DNA from: an uncultured Acetatifactor sp.
GTDB taxonomy: Bacteria; Bacillota; Clostridia; Lachnospirales; Lachnospiraceae
DNA: 64,000 nt
NCBI GenBank assembly: GCA_947625255.1
Contig: CANQNT010000011.1
Coordinates: 48,650-112,649 of the forward strand
Reading direction: 5' to 3'
Shown one piece after another: positions 44,163-52,812 of this stretch. A model generated the notes under the pieces. The model had not been told where the DNA came from, did not search any database, and saw nothing but the letters and a program-made list of their open reading frames with translations. The translations under genes were made by a program, and so were the position numbers. Each line of letters starts with the position of its first letter. The stretch's first letter is position 1.

Positions 44163-46085
44163 ATGAAAGGAATGAAGAAGCTTTCCGTATATTTAAGCGA
44201 TTATAAGAAAGAAACGATTCTGGCGCCGTTGTTTAAGCTGTTGGAAGCGTTCTTTGAGTTGATGGTGCCCTTGGTCATGGCCAACATGATTGATCGGGGG
44301 ATCGCGGATTCCGACATGGGTTATATCGGGAAAATGGGTCTGTGTTTGTTGGTCTTGGCTATCGTAGGGCTTGTCAGCTCCATTACGGCGCAGTTTTTTG
44401 CCGCCAAGGCAGCGGTGGGTTTTTCCGCCAAGCTGCGGCAGGCATTGTTCGACCATATTCAGGGCTTAAGCTTTACCAATATCGACAAAGCGGGAACTTC
44501 TACCATGATCACTCGGATGACCAGCGACATCAATCAGGTGCAGTCCGGGGTGAATCTGGTGCTGCGTCTGTTCCTGCGCTCGCCCATTATCGTATTTGGG
44601 GCCATGATCATGGCCTTTACCATTGATGTAAAGAGCGCCCTGGTGTTCGTGGCTGCCATTCCGTTGATGGCCATAGTGGTATTCGGTATTATGATCATTA
44701 CCATTCCCTTGTATCGTAAGGTGCAGTCAGCTCTGGACGATGTGCTGGGAATCACCCGGGAAAATCTGACGGGTGTGCGTGTGATCCGCGCGTTCCATCA
44801 GGAAGAAAAAGAGGAAACCCGTTTTCGGGAAGACAATCAGATCCTGGCGGCTTTACAGATGTTTGTGGGCAAGATCAGCGCTTGTATGAATCCCGTCACC
44901 TACGTCATTGTCAACGGAGCCATTGTAGCTTTGATCTATGTGGGTGCCGTTCAGGTACAGGCGGGCAATTTGAGCCAGGGCGAAGTGGTGGCTATCATTA
45001 ATTATATGTCCCAGATTCTGGTGGAGTTGGTGAAACTGGCAAATCTGATCATCACAGTGACCAAGGCTCTGGCTTGTGCGGACCGGGTGGCGGCGGTGCT
45101 GGAGATTCCCGGCGGCGAAGAGCGTTGGGCGGAAACGGCAGGGGCAGGGGCTGTGGGCAAAGAAGCGGCGCGGCAGGCTTCCTCCTCGGCGCGGCTTGCC
45201 AGCGCGGACGGTCAGGCCGGCAAGGAATCCGGCGGGGGCCACGTCCCGTTCCTGGAATTTGACCATGTCTCGCTGACTTATGAGGGAGCCGGAGACAAGA
45301 CCTTGGAAAATATGAATTTTACCGTGGAAAAAGGTCAGACCATCGGCATTATCGGTGGTACAGGTTCCGGCAAGAGCTCGTTGGTGAATTTGATTCCGGG
45401 ATTTTATCCTGCCACGGAAGGCACGATCCGACTGGAGGGACGGGATATCCGCACCTTGCCCCCGGAGGAGCTGCGCGGCCGCATTGGCGTGGTGCCGCAG
45501 AAAGCCGTACTGTTCAAGGGAACCATCCGGAGCAATCTCCAGTGGGGAAAGTCGGATGCCACGGATGCAGAGCTCTGGGAGGCCATTGATACCGCCCAGG
45601 CCAGAGAAGTGGTGGAAGGAAAGGACGGCGGACTGGATGCCCAGGTGGCTCAGAACGGAAAGAATTTTTCCGGCGGCCAGAGACAGAGACTGACCATTGC
45701 CAGGGCTTTGGTGCGCAGACCGGATATTTTGATTTTGGATGACAGCGCGTCCGCTTTGGATTATGCCACGGATGCCAGACTGCGTCAGGCTCTCCGAAAT
45801 GTGGAAAAGCTGACCACCACGTTCATTGTTTCCCAACGGGCTTCCAGCATTCTGCACGCGGACCGGATTCTTGTGCTGGACGATGGCGAGATCGCCGGGT
45901 TGGGAACCCATGAAGAGCTGCTTCGGAATTGTACGGTTTATCAGGAGATTTACTATTCCCAATACCCCGAAAAGGCGGGGGATACAGGAGCCCGGAATGC
46001 CGCAGGAAACGCGCAGAAAGCGGCGGATGCCGCTGGCGGCGCGAACGCGGCGGGAAGCGGACGGAAAGGGGAAAAACGAGCATGA
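44163..46085 (+). CDS. ABC exporter, permease-ATPase fusion, subunit 1
   Basis: 640 aa half-transporter: six transmembrane helices (about 1-310) then an ATPase domain with IIGGTGSGKSSLVNLI near 400, signature NFSGGQRQRLTIARAL near 500 and Walker B ILILDDSASALD. A Gly/Ala/Ser-rich linker of about 45 residues separates the two (around 325-365), and the C-terminus ends in a low-complexity Ala-rich tail. The residue after Walker B is Asp-Ser instead of the usual Glu, so this site is probably the degenerate one of a heterodimer with the next gene. Confidence 0.92.
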   Translation: MKGMKKLSVYLSDYKKETILAPLFKLLEAFFELMVPLVMANMIDRGIADSDMGYIGKMGLCLLVLAIVGLVSSITAQFFAAKAAVGFSAKLRQALFDHIQGLSFTNIDKAGTSTMITRMTSDINQVQSGVNLVLRLFLRSPIIVFGAMIMAFTIDVKSALVFVAAIPLMAIVVFGIMIITIPLYRKVQSALDDVLGITRENLTGVRVIRAFHQEEKEETRFREDNQILAALQMFVGKISACMNPVTYVIVNGAIVALIYVGAVQVQAGNLSQGEVVAIINYMSQILVELVKLANLIITVTKALACADRVAAVLEIPGGEERWAETAGAGAVGKEAARQASSSARLASADGQAGKESGGGHVPFLEFDHVSLTYEGAGDKTLENMNFTVEKGQTIGIIGGTGSGKSSLVNLIPGFYPATEGTIRLEGRDIRTLPPEELRGRIGVVPQKAVLFKGTIRSNLQWGKSDATDAELWEAIDTAQAREVVEGKDGGLDAQVAQNGKNFSGGQRQRLTIARALVRRPDILILDDSASALDYATDARLRQALRNVEKLTTTFIVSQRASSILHADRILVLDDGEIAGLGTHEELLRNCTVYQEIYYSQYPEKAGDTGARNAAGNAQKAADAAGGANAAGSGRKGEKRA

Positions 46086-47830
46086 ATCAGAAAGAGACGA
46101 TTTACAAGGTACTTCGTTATATCAGGAAATATTCCTTTCAGGTGATTCTTTCTCTGGTGCTGGCGGCGCTGACGGTGGCACTGACTCTGTATGTGCCCAT
46201 TCTGACCGGAGACGCGGTGGATTTGATCATCGACAAGGGTTTGGTGGACATATCGGGAGTGCTTGTCATTATGAAACGGATCGCCGTGGTCATGGTGATT
46301 ACAGCCGCGGCTCAGTGGGTCATGAATACCTGCAACAATTATATTACCTATCATGTGGTCAAGGATATTCGTGAAGACGCTTTTCGGAAACTGGAAAATC
46401 TTCCGCTGAAATATTTGGACGCTCACCCTGCCGGAGACATCGTCAGCCGTATTATCGCGGACGTGGATACCTTTGCGGACGGTCTGCTGATGGGCTTTAC
46501 GCAGCTGTTCACCGGAGTGATCACCATCTTTGGCACTTTACTCTTTATGCTTGTGACCAATGTTCCCATTGCCCTGGTGGTGGTGTGCATCACGCCGGTT
46601 TCGTTCCTGGTGGCCCGGTTCATCGCTACCAGAACCCACAGTATGTTCCGCCTGCAGTCCGAAACCAGAGGAGAGCAGACGGCATTGATCGAGGAAATGA
46701 TCGGAAATCAAAAGATCGTGAAGACCTTCTCCAGGGAAGAGGCGGTCAGGAAACAGTTTGCGGAAATCAATGGAAGATTGGAAAGCTGCTCGCTGAAAGC
46801 GATTTTCTTTTCCTCCATTACCAATCCGGCCACCCGTTTCGTCAACAGCCTGGTGTATGCCGGCGTGGGTATTTTTGGCGCGTTCGTGGCGATTCGTGGC
46901 GGTATCAGCGTGGGTCGCCTGTCCTGCTTCTTAAGCTACGCCAATCAATATACCAAGCCCTTTAACGAAATCTCAGGTGTGGTGACGGAACTGCAGAATG
47001 CCCTTGTATGCGCCGGACGGATTTTTGCATTGATCGAGGAAGAGGCCCAGGCGCCGGATGCGCCGGATGCCAGGGTTTTGGCGGACGCAAAAGGCAATGT
47101 GGCTTTGGAGGGGGTATTTTTCCAATATACTCCTGAGAAAAGGTTGATTCAAAATTTCAATCTGAAGGTTCAGCCGGGGCAGAGGGTGGCCATCGTAGGC
47201 CCTACCGGCTGTGGCAAGACCACCGTGATCAATCTCCTGATGCGCTTTTACGATGTGGATCAGGGAAGCATTTCCGTGGATGGATCGGATATCCGCCACA
47301 TCACAAGAGGCAGTCTGCGCACCAGTTACGGCATGGTGCTGCAGGATACCTGGCTGCGGGCGGGCACTATTCGGGACAATATCCGGATGGGCAAGCCGGA
47401 GGCCACCGAGGAGGAAGTGGTGCAGGCAGCCAAGGCCTCCCATGCCCACAGCTTTATCAAGCGCCTGCCTCAAGGGTATGATACCGTGATCACCGAGGAG
47501 GGCGGCGGACTTTCCCAGGGACAAAAGCAGCTTCTTTGTATTGCCAGAGTGATGCTTACCTTGCCTCCGATGTTGATTCTGGACGAGGCCACCTCTTCCA
47601 TAGATACCAGGACCGAGATAAAGATTCAGAAGGCTTTTGCACAGATGATGGAGGGACGTACCAGCTTTATCGTGGCGCACAGACTGTCCACCATCCGGGA
47701 GGCGGATATGATTCTGGTCATGAAGGACGGCAACATTATTGAGCAAGGGAATCATGAGAGCTTACTGGCCCAAAAGGGATTTTATTCGGAGCTCTATTAT
47801 AGTCAGTTTGCGATAGGAGAGAATTCATGA
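46082..47830 (+). CDS. ABC exporter, permease-ATPase fusion, subunit 2
   Basis: 582 aa partner of subunit 1, overlapping it by four bases (ATGA). Six transmembrane helices (about 15-310), then the ATPase: IVGPTGCGKTTVINLL near 365, signature GLSQGQKQLLCIAR near 475 and Walker B MLILDEATSSID with the catalytic glutamate. The signature Gln-Gly variant is common in multidrug-type heterodimers such as BmrCD or LmrCD. Substrate unknown; the operon continues into a glycosidase. Confidence 0.92.
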   Translation: MNQKETIYKVLRYIRKYSFQVILSLVLAALTVALTLYVPILTGDAVDLIIDKGLVDISGVLVIMKRIAVVMVITAAAQWVMNTCNNYITYHVVKDIREDAFRKLENLPLKYLDAHPAGDIVSRIIADVDTFADGLLMGFTQLFTGVITIFGTLLFMLVTNVPIALVVVCITPVSFLVARFIATRTHSMFRLQSETRGEQTALIEEMIGNQKIVKTFSREEAVRKQFAEINGRLESCSLKAIFFSSITNPATRFVNSLVYAGVGIFGAFVAIRGGISVGRLSCFLSYANQYTKPFNEISGVVTELQNALVCAGRIFALIEEEAQAPDAPDARVLADAKGNVALEGVFFQYTPEKRLIQNFNLKVQPGQRVAIVGPTGCGKTTVINLLMRFYDVDQGSISVDGSDIRHITRGSLRTSYGMVLQDTWLRAGTIRDNIRMGKPEATEEEVVQAAKASHAHSFIKRLPQGYDTVITEEGGGLSQGQKQLLCIARVMLTLPPMLILDEATSSIDTRTEIKIQKAFAQMMEGRTSFIVAHRLSTIREADMILVMKDGNIIEQGNHESLLAQKGFYSELYYSQFAIGENS

Positions 47831-49875
47831 GAGAGATTATCAATGGAAAAAAGATTTGTCTTGGTACTTGTTATTATCCGGAGCATTGGGACGCATGCCT
47901 CTGGCCGCGGGACCTGGACAGAATGTTGGAAGCCGGCATAGAGGCGGTGCGGGTGGCGGAGTTTGCCTGGAGCAAGATTGAGCCAAGAGAAGGGGAATAT
48001 ACCTATGAGTTTTTTGATTCCTTTTTGGATCTGGCTGCGGAAAAGGGGATGAAGGTGATCTTCTGCACACCTACGGCCACTCCTCCGGCATGGCTGACGG
48101 AGGCCTATCCGGAGGTGCTGAACGCGGACAAGGAGGGTCATCTGTACCGGCATGGCACCAGAAGGCATTATAATTATAATTCTCCGGTTTATCAGGAGTT
48201 TTGCCGCAAAATCGTGGAACACAGCGCTTCCCATTATGGCCGACATCCGGCCATCATCGGCTGGCAGATAGACAATGAACTGAATTGTGAAAACAATGAG
48301 TTTTATTCCGAAAGTGACGGCGTGGCTTTCCGCCGTTTCCTGAAAGAGAAATATGGTACGCTGGAGGCCCTGAATCGGGCCTGGGGAACGGTATTCTGGA
48401 ACCAGACCTATACCGCCTGGTCGGAGGTGTGTCTGCCCGGAAAAACCAATAGCGGCACCAACAACCCGCATCAGCTTTTGGACTATCTTCGTTTTGTCTC
48501 CGACAGCGCCTGCCGCTTTGCGGGGATGCAGGCGGATATTATCCGGAAATACTGCAAGGAAGGGGATTTTGTCACCACCAATGGGATCTTCGGCAATCTG
48601 GACAACCATCGCTTGACCCGGGACAGCCTGGATTTCATGACCTATGATTCCTATCCTAATTTTTCCTATGGCTTGGATGGGTATCGTCCGGAAGATCGGA
48701 TGAAAGACCGAGGCTGCAGCCGCAGTCTGGCGGAGGTGCGGTCTTTGTCACCTGTTTTTGGTATTATGGAGCAGCAGAGCGGGGCCAACGGCTGGACGGA
48801 CCGCATGGAGGCTCCCACGCCCAGACCCGGACAGATGACGCTCTGGACCATGCAGAGCATCGCCCATGGGGCGGATTATGTCAGTTATTTCCGTTGGCGT
48901 ACCTGTACCTTTGGCACGGAGATGTACTGGCACGGCATTCTGGATTATTCGGGCAGGGAGAACAGGCGTATCCGTGAGGTGCGGGATATTCATGCCAGGC
49001 TGCAAAAGCTGCAGGAAGTGGCCGGGGCACGTTACCTGGCAAAGGTGGCAATCCTGCGGGATTATGATAATTGTTGGGACGCGCAGATTGACAAGTGGCA
49101 CGGAAGAGTGGAATGGCTCAGCCAGGATTCCCTTTTTACGGCGCTGCAGCTGGAGCATGTTCCCTTTGATTATGTTTATCTGAATCATGAGACCGCGTTG
49201 GAAGACTTGCGGCAATACCATACCGTTTTTTACCCTCATGCGGTCATTCTTACCAGGGAACGTATGTCTCTATTGGAGCGGTATGTGGCCGCGGGCGGCA
49301 GACTGATAATGGGTTGCAGGACCGGCTATAAGGATATTGATGGCAGATGTGTGACGGAATATTTGCCGGGGCTGGCGGCTACCCTGACAGGAACCGATAT
49401 CCCTGAATATTCCTTTGTGGCTCCGGATGAAGGCAGGGTGACGGTGGATTGGGATGGAACTTTGATGGAAGCGGCGGTGTTCAATGATCTGTTGCAGCCG
49501 CTGCCCGACTCTCATGCTCAGGTTCTGGCTGCTTATGCTTCCGGTTATTATGCCGGAACCCCGGCTTTGATCCGTAATTTATACGGGAAAGGCGAGGCTT
49601 ATTACTTTGGAGCCGCCTTTTCCCTGGATACTGCCCGGACATTTCTGAAAAAATTAAGTTTGACCGAGCCTTATGCCGATTTGTTTCTTCTGCCGGAGGA
49701 CTGTGAGCTGGCCGTGCGCGAAAAAGAAGGACGGAAATATTTCTTCCTCTTGAACTATACCAAGGAGGAGCAAACAGTGGATATTAAACAGCCCATGCGG
49801 GATCTTCTGGAACAACGGCCTGTTCAGGGGAAACAGTCCCTGCCTCCATACGGAGTCAAAGTGCTGGCCGGATAG
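47827..49875 (+). CDS. Beta-galactosidase, glycoside hydrolase family 42
   Basis: 682 aa, full GH42. The barrel begins with GTCYYPEHW; the acid/base Glu lies in GWQIDNELN near residue 155 and the nucleophile Glu in FGIMEQQSGANGW near 315. A trimerisation (glutamine-amidotransferase-like) domain and a small beta domain follow. No signal peptide, so cytoplasmic; GH42 enzymes cleave beta-galactosides from plant or milk glycans. Its ATG overlaps the stop of the ABC gene, so it is part of that operon, an unusual partner for an exporter. Confidence 0.94.
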   Translation: MREIINGKKICLGTCYYPEHWDACLWPRDLDRMLEAGIEAVRVAEFAWSKIEPREGEYTYEFFDSFLDLAAEKGMKVIFCTPTATPPAWLTEAYPEVLNADKEGHLYRHGTRRHYNYNSPVYQEFCRKIVEHSASHYGRHPAIIGWQIDNELNCENNEFYSESDGVAFRRFLKEKYGTLEALNRAWGTVFWNQTYTAWSEVCLPGKTNSGTNNPHQLLDYLRFVSDSACRFAGMQADIIRKYCKEGDFVTTNGIFGNLDNHRLTRDSLDFMTYDSYPNFSYGLDGYRPEDRMKDRGCSRSLAEVRSLSPVFGIMEQQSGANGWTDRMEAPTPRPGQMTLWTMQSIAHGADYVSYFRWRTCTFGTEMYWHGILDYSGRENRRIREVRDIHARLQKLQEVAGARYLAKVAILRDYDNCWDAQIDKWHGRVEWLSQDSLFTALQLEHVPFDYVYLNHETALEDLRQYHTVFYPHAVILTRERMSLLERYVAAGGRLIMGCRTGYKDIDGRCVTEYLPGLAATLTGTDIPEYSFVAPDEGRVTVDWDGTLMEAAVFNDLLQPLPDSHAQVLAAYASGYYAGTPALIRNLYGKGEAYYFGAAFSLDTARTFLKKLSLTEPYADLFLLPEDCELAVREKEGRKYFFLLNYTKEEQTVDIKQPMRDLLEQRPVQGKQSLPPYGVKVLAG

Positions 49876-49967
49876 ATGCGGTGTTTTGCCCATTTCCCGG
49901 TTATAGCGCAGCGATCGATCAGTGAACAGCCCTGGTATCCTCGAGTGGGATTGGTCTGAAAATCTCC

Positions 49968-50019
49968 TTGACAAATATGTTCTACAGTTGTAGAATAAAT
50001 AAAAGAACTACAATTGTAG
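49968..50019 (+). promoter_or_regulatory. Promoter with two BlaI-type operators
   Basis: Promoter TTGACA 49968-49973, 17 bases, TAGAAT 49991-49996. Two dyads match the TACA-N2-TGTA BlaI/MecI operator core: TCTACAGTTGTAGA at 49981-49994, covering the -10, and CTACAATTGTAG at 50008-50019, just downstream, with centres 26 bases apart. Autoregulation by the following BlaI-type repressor is the natural reading. Confidence 0.85.
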
Positions 50020-50036
50020 AATAATAGGAGGGTATC

Positions 50037-50414
50037 ATGAAAAAATCATTCCGTAAATTGCCGGATGCCGAGCTTGAGGTGATGCAGGCTGTCTGGGCCT
50101 GCACTCCTCCGGTTTCGCGTTCTCAGATCGATGAAATCCTGAAAGATTCTCATCCAATGGCGCTTACGACGCTATTGACGCTGCTGACGAGGCTTTCCGA
50201 AAAAGGCTTTCTGAGAATAGAAAAAACGGGCCGCCGTGCCCAGTATATCCCTTTGGTCGCAGAGGAGGAATATCTTGCGGAGCAAAGCAAACGGTTCCTC
50301 CATAAATTATGCGGCGGCAATTTGTCCACGTTTGCCACGGCCTTGTGCAACAGCGGCCTCACAAAAGAGGAAATCTCCCAGTTGAGGGGGCTTTTGGAGA
50401 AAGGGGAATTATGA
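50037..50414 (+). CDS. BlaI/MecI/CopY family repressor
   Basis: 125 aa winged-helix repressor: LPDAELEVMQAVWAC at the start, MALTTLLTLLTRLSEKGFL recognition helix region near 40-60, and a C-terminal dimerisation helix. It binds as dimers to the operators in its own promoter and is inactivated by proteolysis when its sensor partner is triggered. AGGAGG precedes the ATG. The stop overlaps the start of the M56 sensor gene. No beta-lactamase gene is adjacent, so the regulated target is elsewhere or is not resistance-related. Confidence 0.92.
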   Translation: MKKSFRKLPDAELEVMQAVWACTPPVSRSQIDEILKDSHPMALTTLLTLLTRLSEKGFLRIEKTGRRAQYIPLVAEEEYLAEQSKRFLHKLCGGNLSTFATALCNSGLTKEEISQLRGLLEKGEL

Positions 50415-52261
50415 GCGCGGAAGTTTTTCTGAAAGGTGTTTTTTGCGCTGTGATCAGTCTGATTCTGGCATGGAATGTGTTCTCCAGACAGGATTCCGAG
50501 GCAGGTACGGGGACTGCGGAGAGCGGTGTGCAGCGCTACATTCCGTATGTATCCGGTGCTTTGCTTCCTTTGTTTTTGACTGTCATCACCATATTGAGCA
50601 TTTCCCATTACGGTGCGCTTCGGACGGCACCCATGATCATCTCCCTCATTTTTGAAGTATTTCTCCATATTTCTCTTTATGATGTGATTTTGCTGTTGCT
50701 CCTGCCCTTTCTTAGGAGGAAGATCAGTGCCAGAGCCTGCGCCATGCTGTGGCTTGTTCCCAATTATCTGTATCTTACACAGACCAGCATTATGAAAGCT
50801 CAAAAGCCGCTTTGGATCCTGGCAATTCCGGAGAATGTGGTATGGGGATGCTTCCTGCTGTGGATTGCGGGCTTCTTTCTTGTTTTTGTGTGGAAACTGG
50901 CTGTCCATTTGCTTTTCCGCAGGAGAATATTAAAGAACGCGATCCCTGTAACGGATAGAGCCATATTGGAGATTCTGGACGGGGAGGCACATCGCGCGCG
51001 TTACAAGAATGGGAAATTGAAATTGGTCCGTTCCGCGGCAATTACGACGCCCTTGTCCATCGGGCTTTTTCGGAGGAGCATACGGATCGTGCTGCCGGAT
51101 CAGGAGTTTTCCGAGGAAGAATACCATCTGATCTTCCGGCATGAGCTTGTACACATTGGACGGGAAGACGCATGGGCGAAGTTCTTTTTCGTCTTTTGCA
51201 CCGCGATTTGTTGGTTCAATCCGTTTATGTGGATTGCCAGCAAAAAAAGTGCGGACGACCTGGAACTGAGCTGTGATGAAACCGTTTTGCAGGGCGTGGA
51301 TGAGAAAGGGAGGGTCCGGTATGCGGAGCTGATTCTCAAGGCGGCGGGAGATGGCCGCGGGTTTACGACTTATTTATCAGCGGCAGCCTCTACTCTCCGA
51401 TATCGTTTGAAAGCGATTACGGAAACCGGAAAACGGCATAGCGGTGCCCTGACGGTTGCCCTCGTATTCTTTGGGCTGAGTATGAGCTGCGGGTATGTGA
51501 CGCTTGCTTATGGGGAACATCAGGGAAAAGACACGATTTTCGGAGGAGAGGACCCCTCCCTTTTCACGCTGGATCAGGTTCAGGTAGAGGGCGGAGAATA
51601 TGACCCGGCCCTGGATTTTATTGACGTATCCGCGCTGGAGGAGTATTTGTCCGGCTTGTCCATGCTGGACATCACGGGTCAATTTTCCTTTTCAGAGGAT
51701 GAGAAGAGCATGGAATTGCGATATACGGACGGTCCGAAAGGGTTCATGCTGGTCCAGCTTTATGATTCCTATGTGAAAATTCTTCCCCTGCACGGAGATT
51801 CTTCGGTTTATTATCTTCCGGAACCTGTGGACTGGGAAACGCTTGATACAATTGTCCCAGAGCTTCCGGCGGCCCGGGTAGAACTGTTGGACGAGGGTGA
51901 CAGCTATGGAAAAATCGTGCATCCCGTTATCACAAAGCTGGTCTGTGTCTCCGATAGCGGAGAGCGGGTTCTGAAGGCGAGGGATCCGAAAGCGGAGGAA
52001 ACGGGAATTTACAGCAGCGCGCCTATAGGGAAAACGGCCAGGATCAGCTTTTCCCTGTCGGTGGTATCGGAGGTGGAGGTCGAGGTGCGGTCCTGGACCT
52101 ATCAGGAGAGTTATTCCGTGAAGCCGGCGGAAGAGGATGGGGTGTGGATCATTTCCCTGCCAGACTATTTTGCCCATTATATGATCAAGGCCACTTTCCG
52201 GGGGCGGGATGGGCAGGCTTATGTCACCGAGTTTTGGTTTCAAATCGGAAGCACCGTGTAG
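50411..52261 (+). CDS. M56 family sensor metallopeptidase (BlaR1-like)
   Basis: 616 aa. Transmembrane helices in the first ~180 residues, a cytoplasmic zinc peptidase with RHELVHIGREDAWAK near 250 (HExxH) and ELSCDETVL near 290, another helix near 350, then a ~260-residue extracytoplasmic domain. That domain shows no SxxK/KTG set of a penicillin-binding sensor, so the signal is probably not a beta-lactam. The start ATG 50411 overlaps the repressor stop. When triggered, M56 peptidases cleave the repressor or a regulator of it. Confidence 0.88.
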   Translation: MSAEVFLKGVFCAVISLILAWNVFSRQDSEAGTGTAESGVQRYIPYVSGALLPLFLTVITILSISHYGALRTAPMIISLIFEVFLHISLYDVILLLLLPFLRRKISARACAMLWLVPNYLYLTQTSIMKAQKPLWILAIPENVVWGCFLLWIAGFFLVFVWKLAVHLLFRRRILKNAIPVTDRAILEILDGEAHRARYKNGKLKLVRSAAITTPLSIGLFRRSIRIVLPDQEFSEEEYHLIFRHELVHIGREDAWAKFFFVFCTAICWFNPFMWIASKKSADDLELSCDETVLQGVDEKGRVRYAELILKAAGDGRGFTTYLSAAASTLRYRLKAITETGKRHSGALTVALVFFGLSMSCGYVTLAYGEHQGKDTIFGGEDPSLFTLDQVQVEGGEYDPALDFIDVSALEEYLSGLSMLDITGQFSFSEDEKSMELRYTDGPKGFMLVQLYDSYVKILPLHGDSSVYYLPEPVDWETLDTIVPELPAARVELLDEGDSYGKIVHPVITKLVCVSDSGERVLKARDPKAEETGIYSSAPIGKTARISFSLSVVSEVEVEVRSWTYQESYSVKPAEEDGVWIISLPDYFAHYMIKATFRGRDGQAYVTEFWFQIGSTV

Positions 52262-52289
52262 AAAGTCGCGTAGAAAGTAAAAAAACCTC

Positions 52290-52318
52290 TTTACAATCCG
52301 CGCGAAATGTACTAAACT
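52290..52318 (+). promoter_or_regulatory. SigA promoter of the thrS T-box leader
   Basis: TTTACA at 52290-52295, 17 bases, TAAACT at 52313-52318. Transcription would begin about 25 bases before the T-box stem I. Confidence 0.65.
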
Positions 52319-52324
52319 ATACTC

Positions 52325-52712
52325 CATCGAAAGAAATCCCCCGCATAAGAATAAAGCGATGACGAGAAGAGTAGAATACGGAAAGCGTCAGAGAGGATTG
52401 CCGGAGAAAGCAGTGTTTCCAAAACCAGAAAGCCAGGGTGGTGTAAGTGCCATATAATCTGGGTTCCGTGGAAACGCGGAATGTTTTTCCGTGCTGTGAG
52501 CAGTCTCGCTGGAAGCATTTGAAGACCATCTTGGAGCGGCGCTAATCACGCCCGGCAGCAGCCGTTATCTGCAAATAAAGTGGTCAGAAGTATGTAAGAT
52601 GAAAGAATACCGGAAAGGTCGGTGTCCGAAGTCTGTCAGGCTTTGACAAAAAGGGTGGAACCGCGTAGAATTTACGTCCCTTGCAATATTTTGGATATTG
52701 CAGGGGATTTTT
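52325..52712 (+). promoter_or_regulatory. Threonine T-box riboswitch
   Basis: A tRNA-sensing leader ahead of thrS. The stem I start AAGCGATGACGAGAAGAG lies at about 52353-52371. The likely specifier is ACC (Thr) at 52525-52527, in the context GAAGACCATCTTGGAGC. The invariant T-box AAGGGTGGAACCGCG is at 52651-52665, and a 12-bp terminator stem (52678-52689 with 52695-52706) is followed by ATTTTTT. Uncharged tRNA-Thr pairing with the specifier and the T-box should favour the antiterminator and let thrS be read. Confidence 0.93.
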
Positions 52713-52812
52713 TGATGTCAAAGCTTTTGGCGGCGGCAAAAATGTTCGCGAATGTTTGCATGTCAGGTATTTGCACAGCAAATAGCCGCATCGAATGAGA
52801 AAGGATGAAGGA

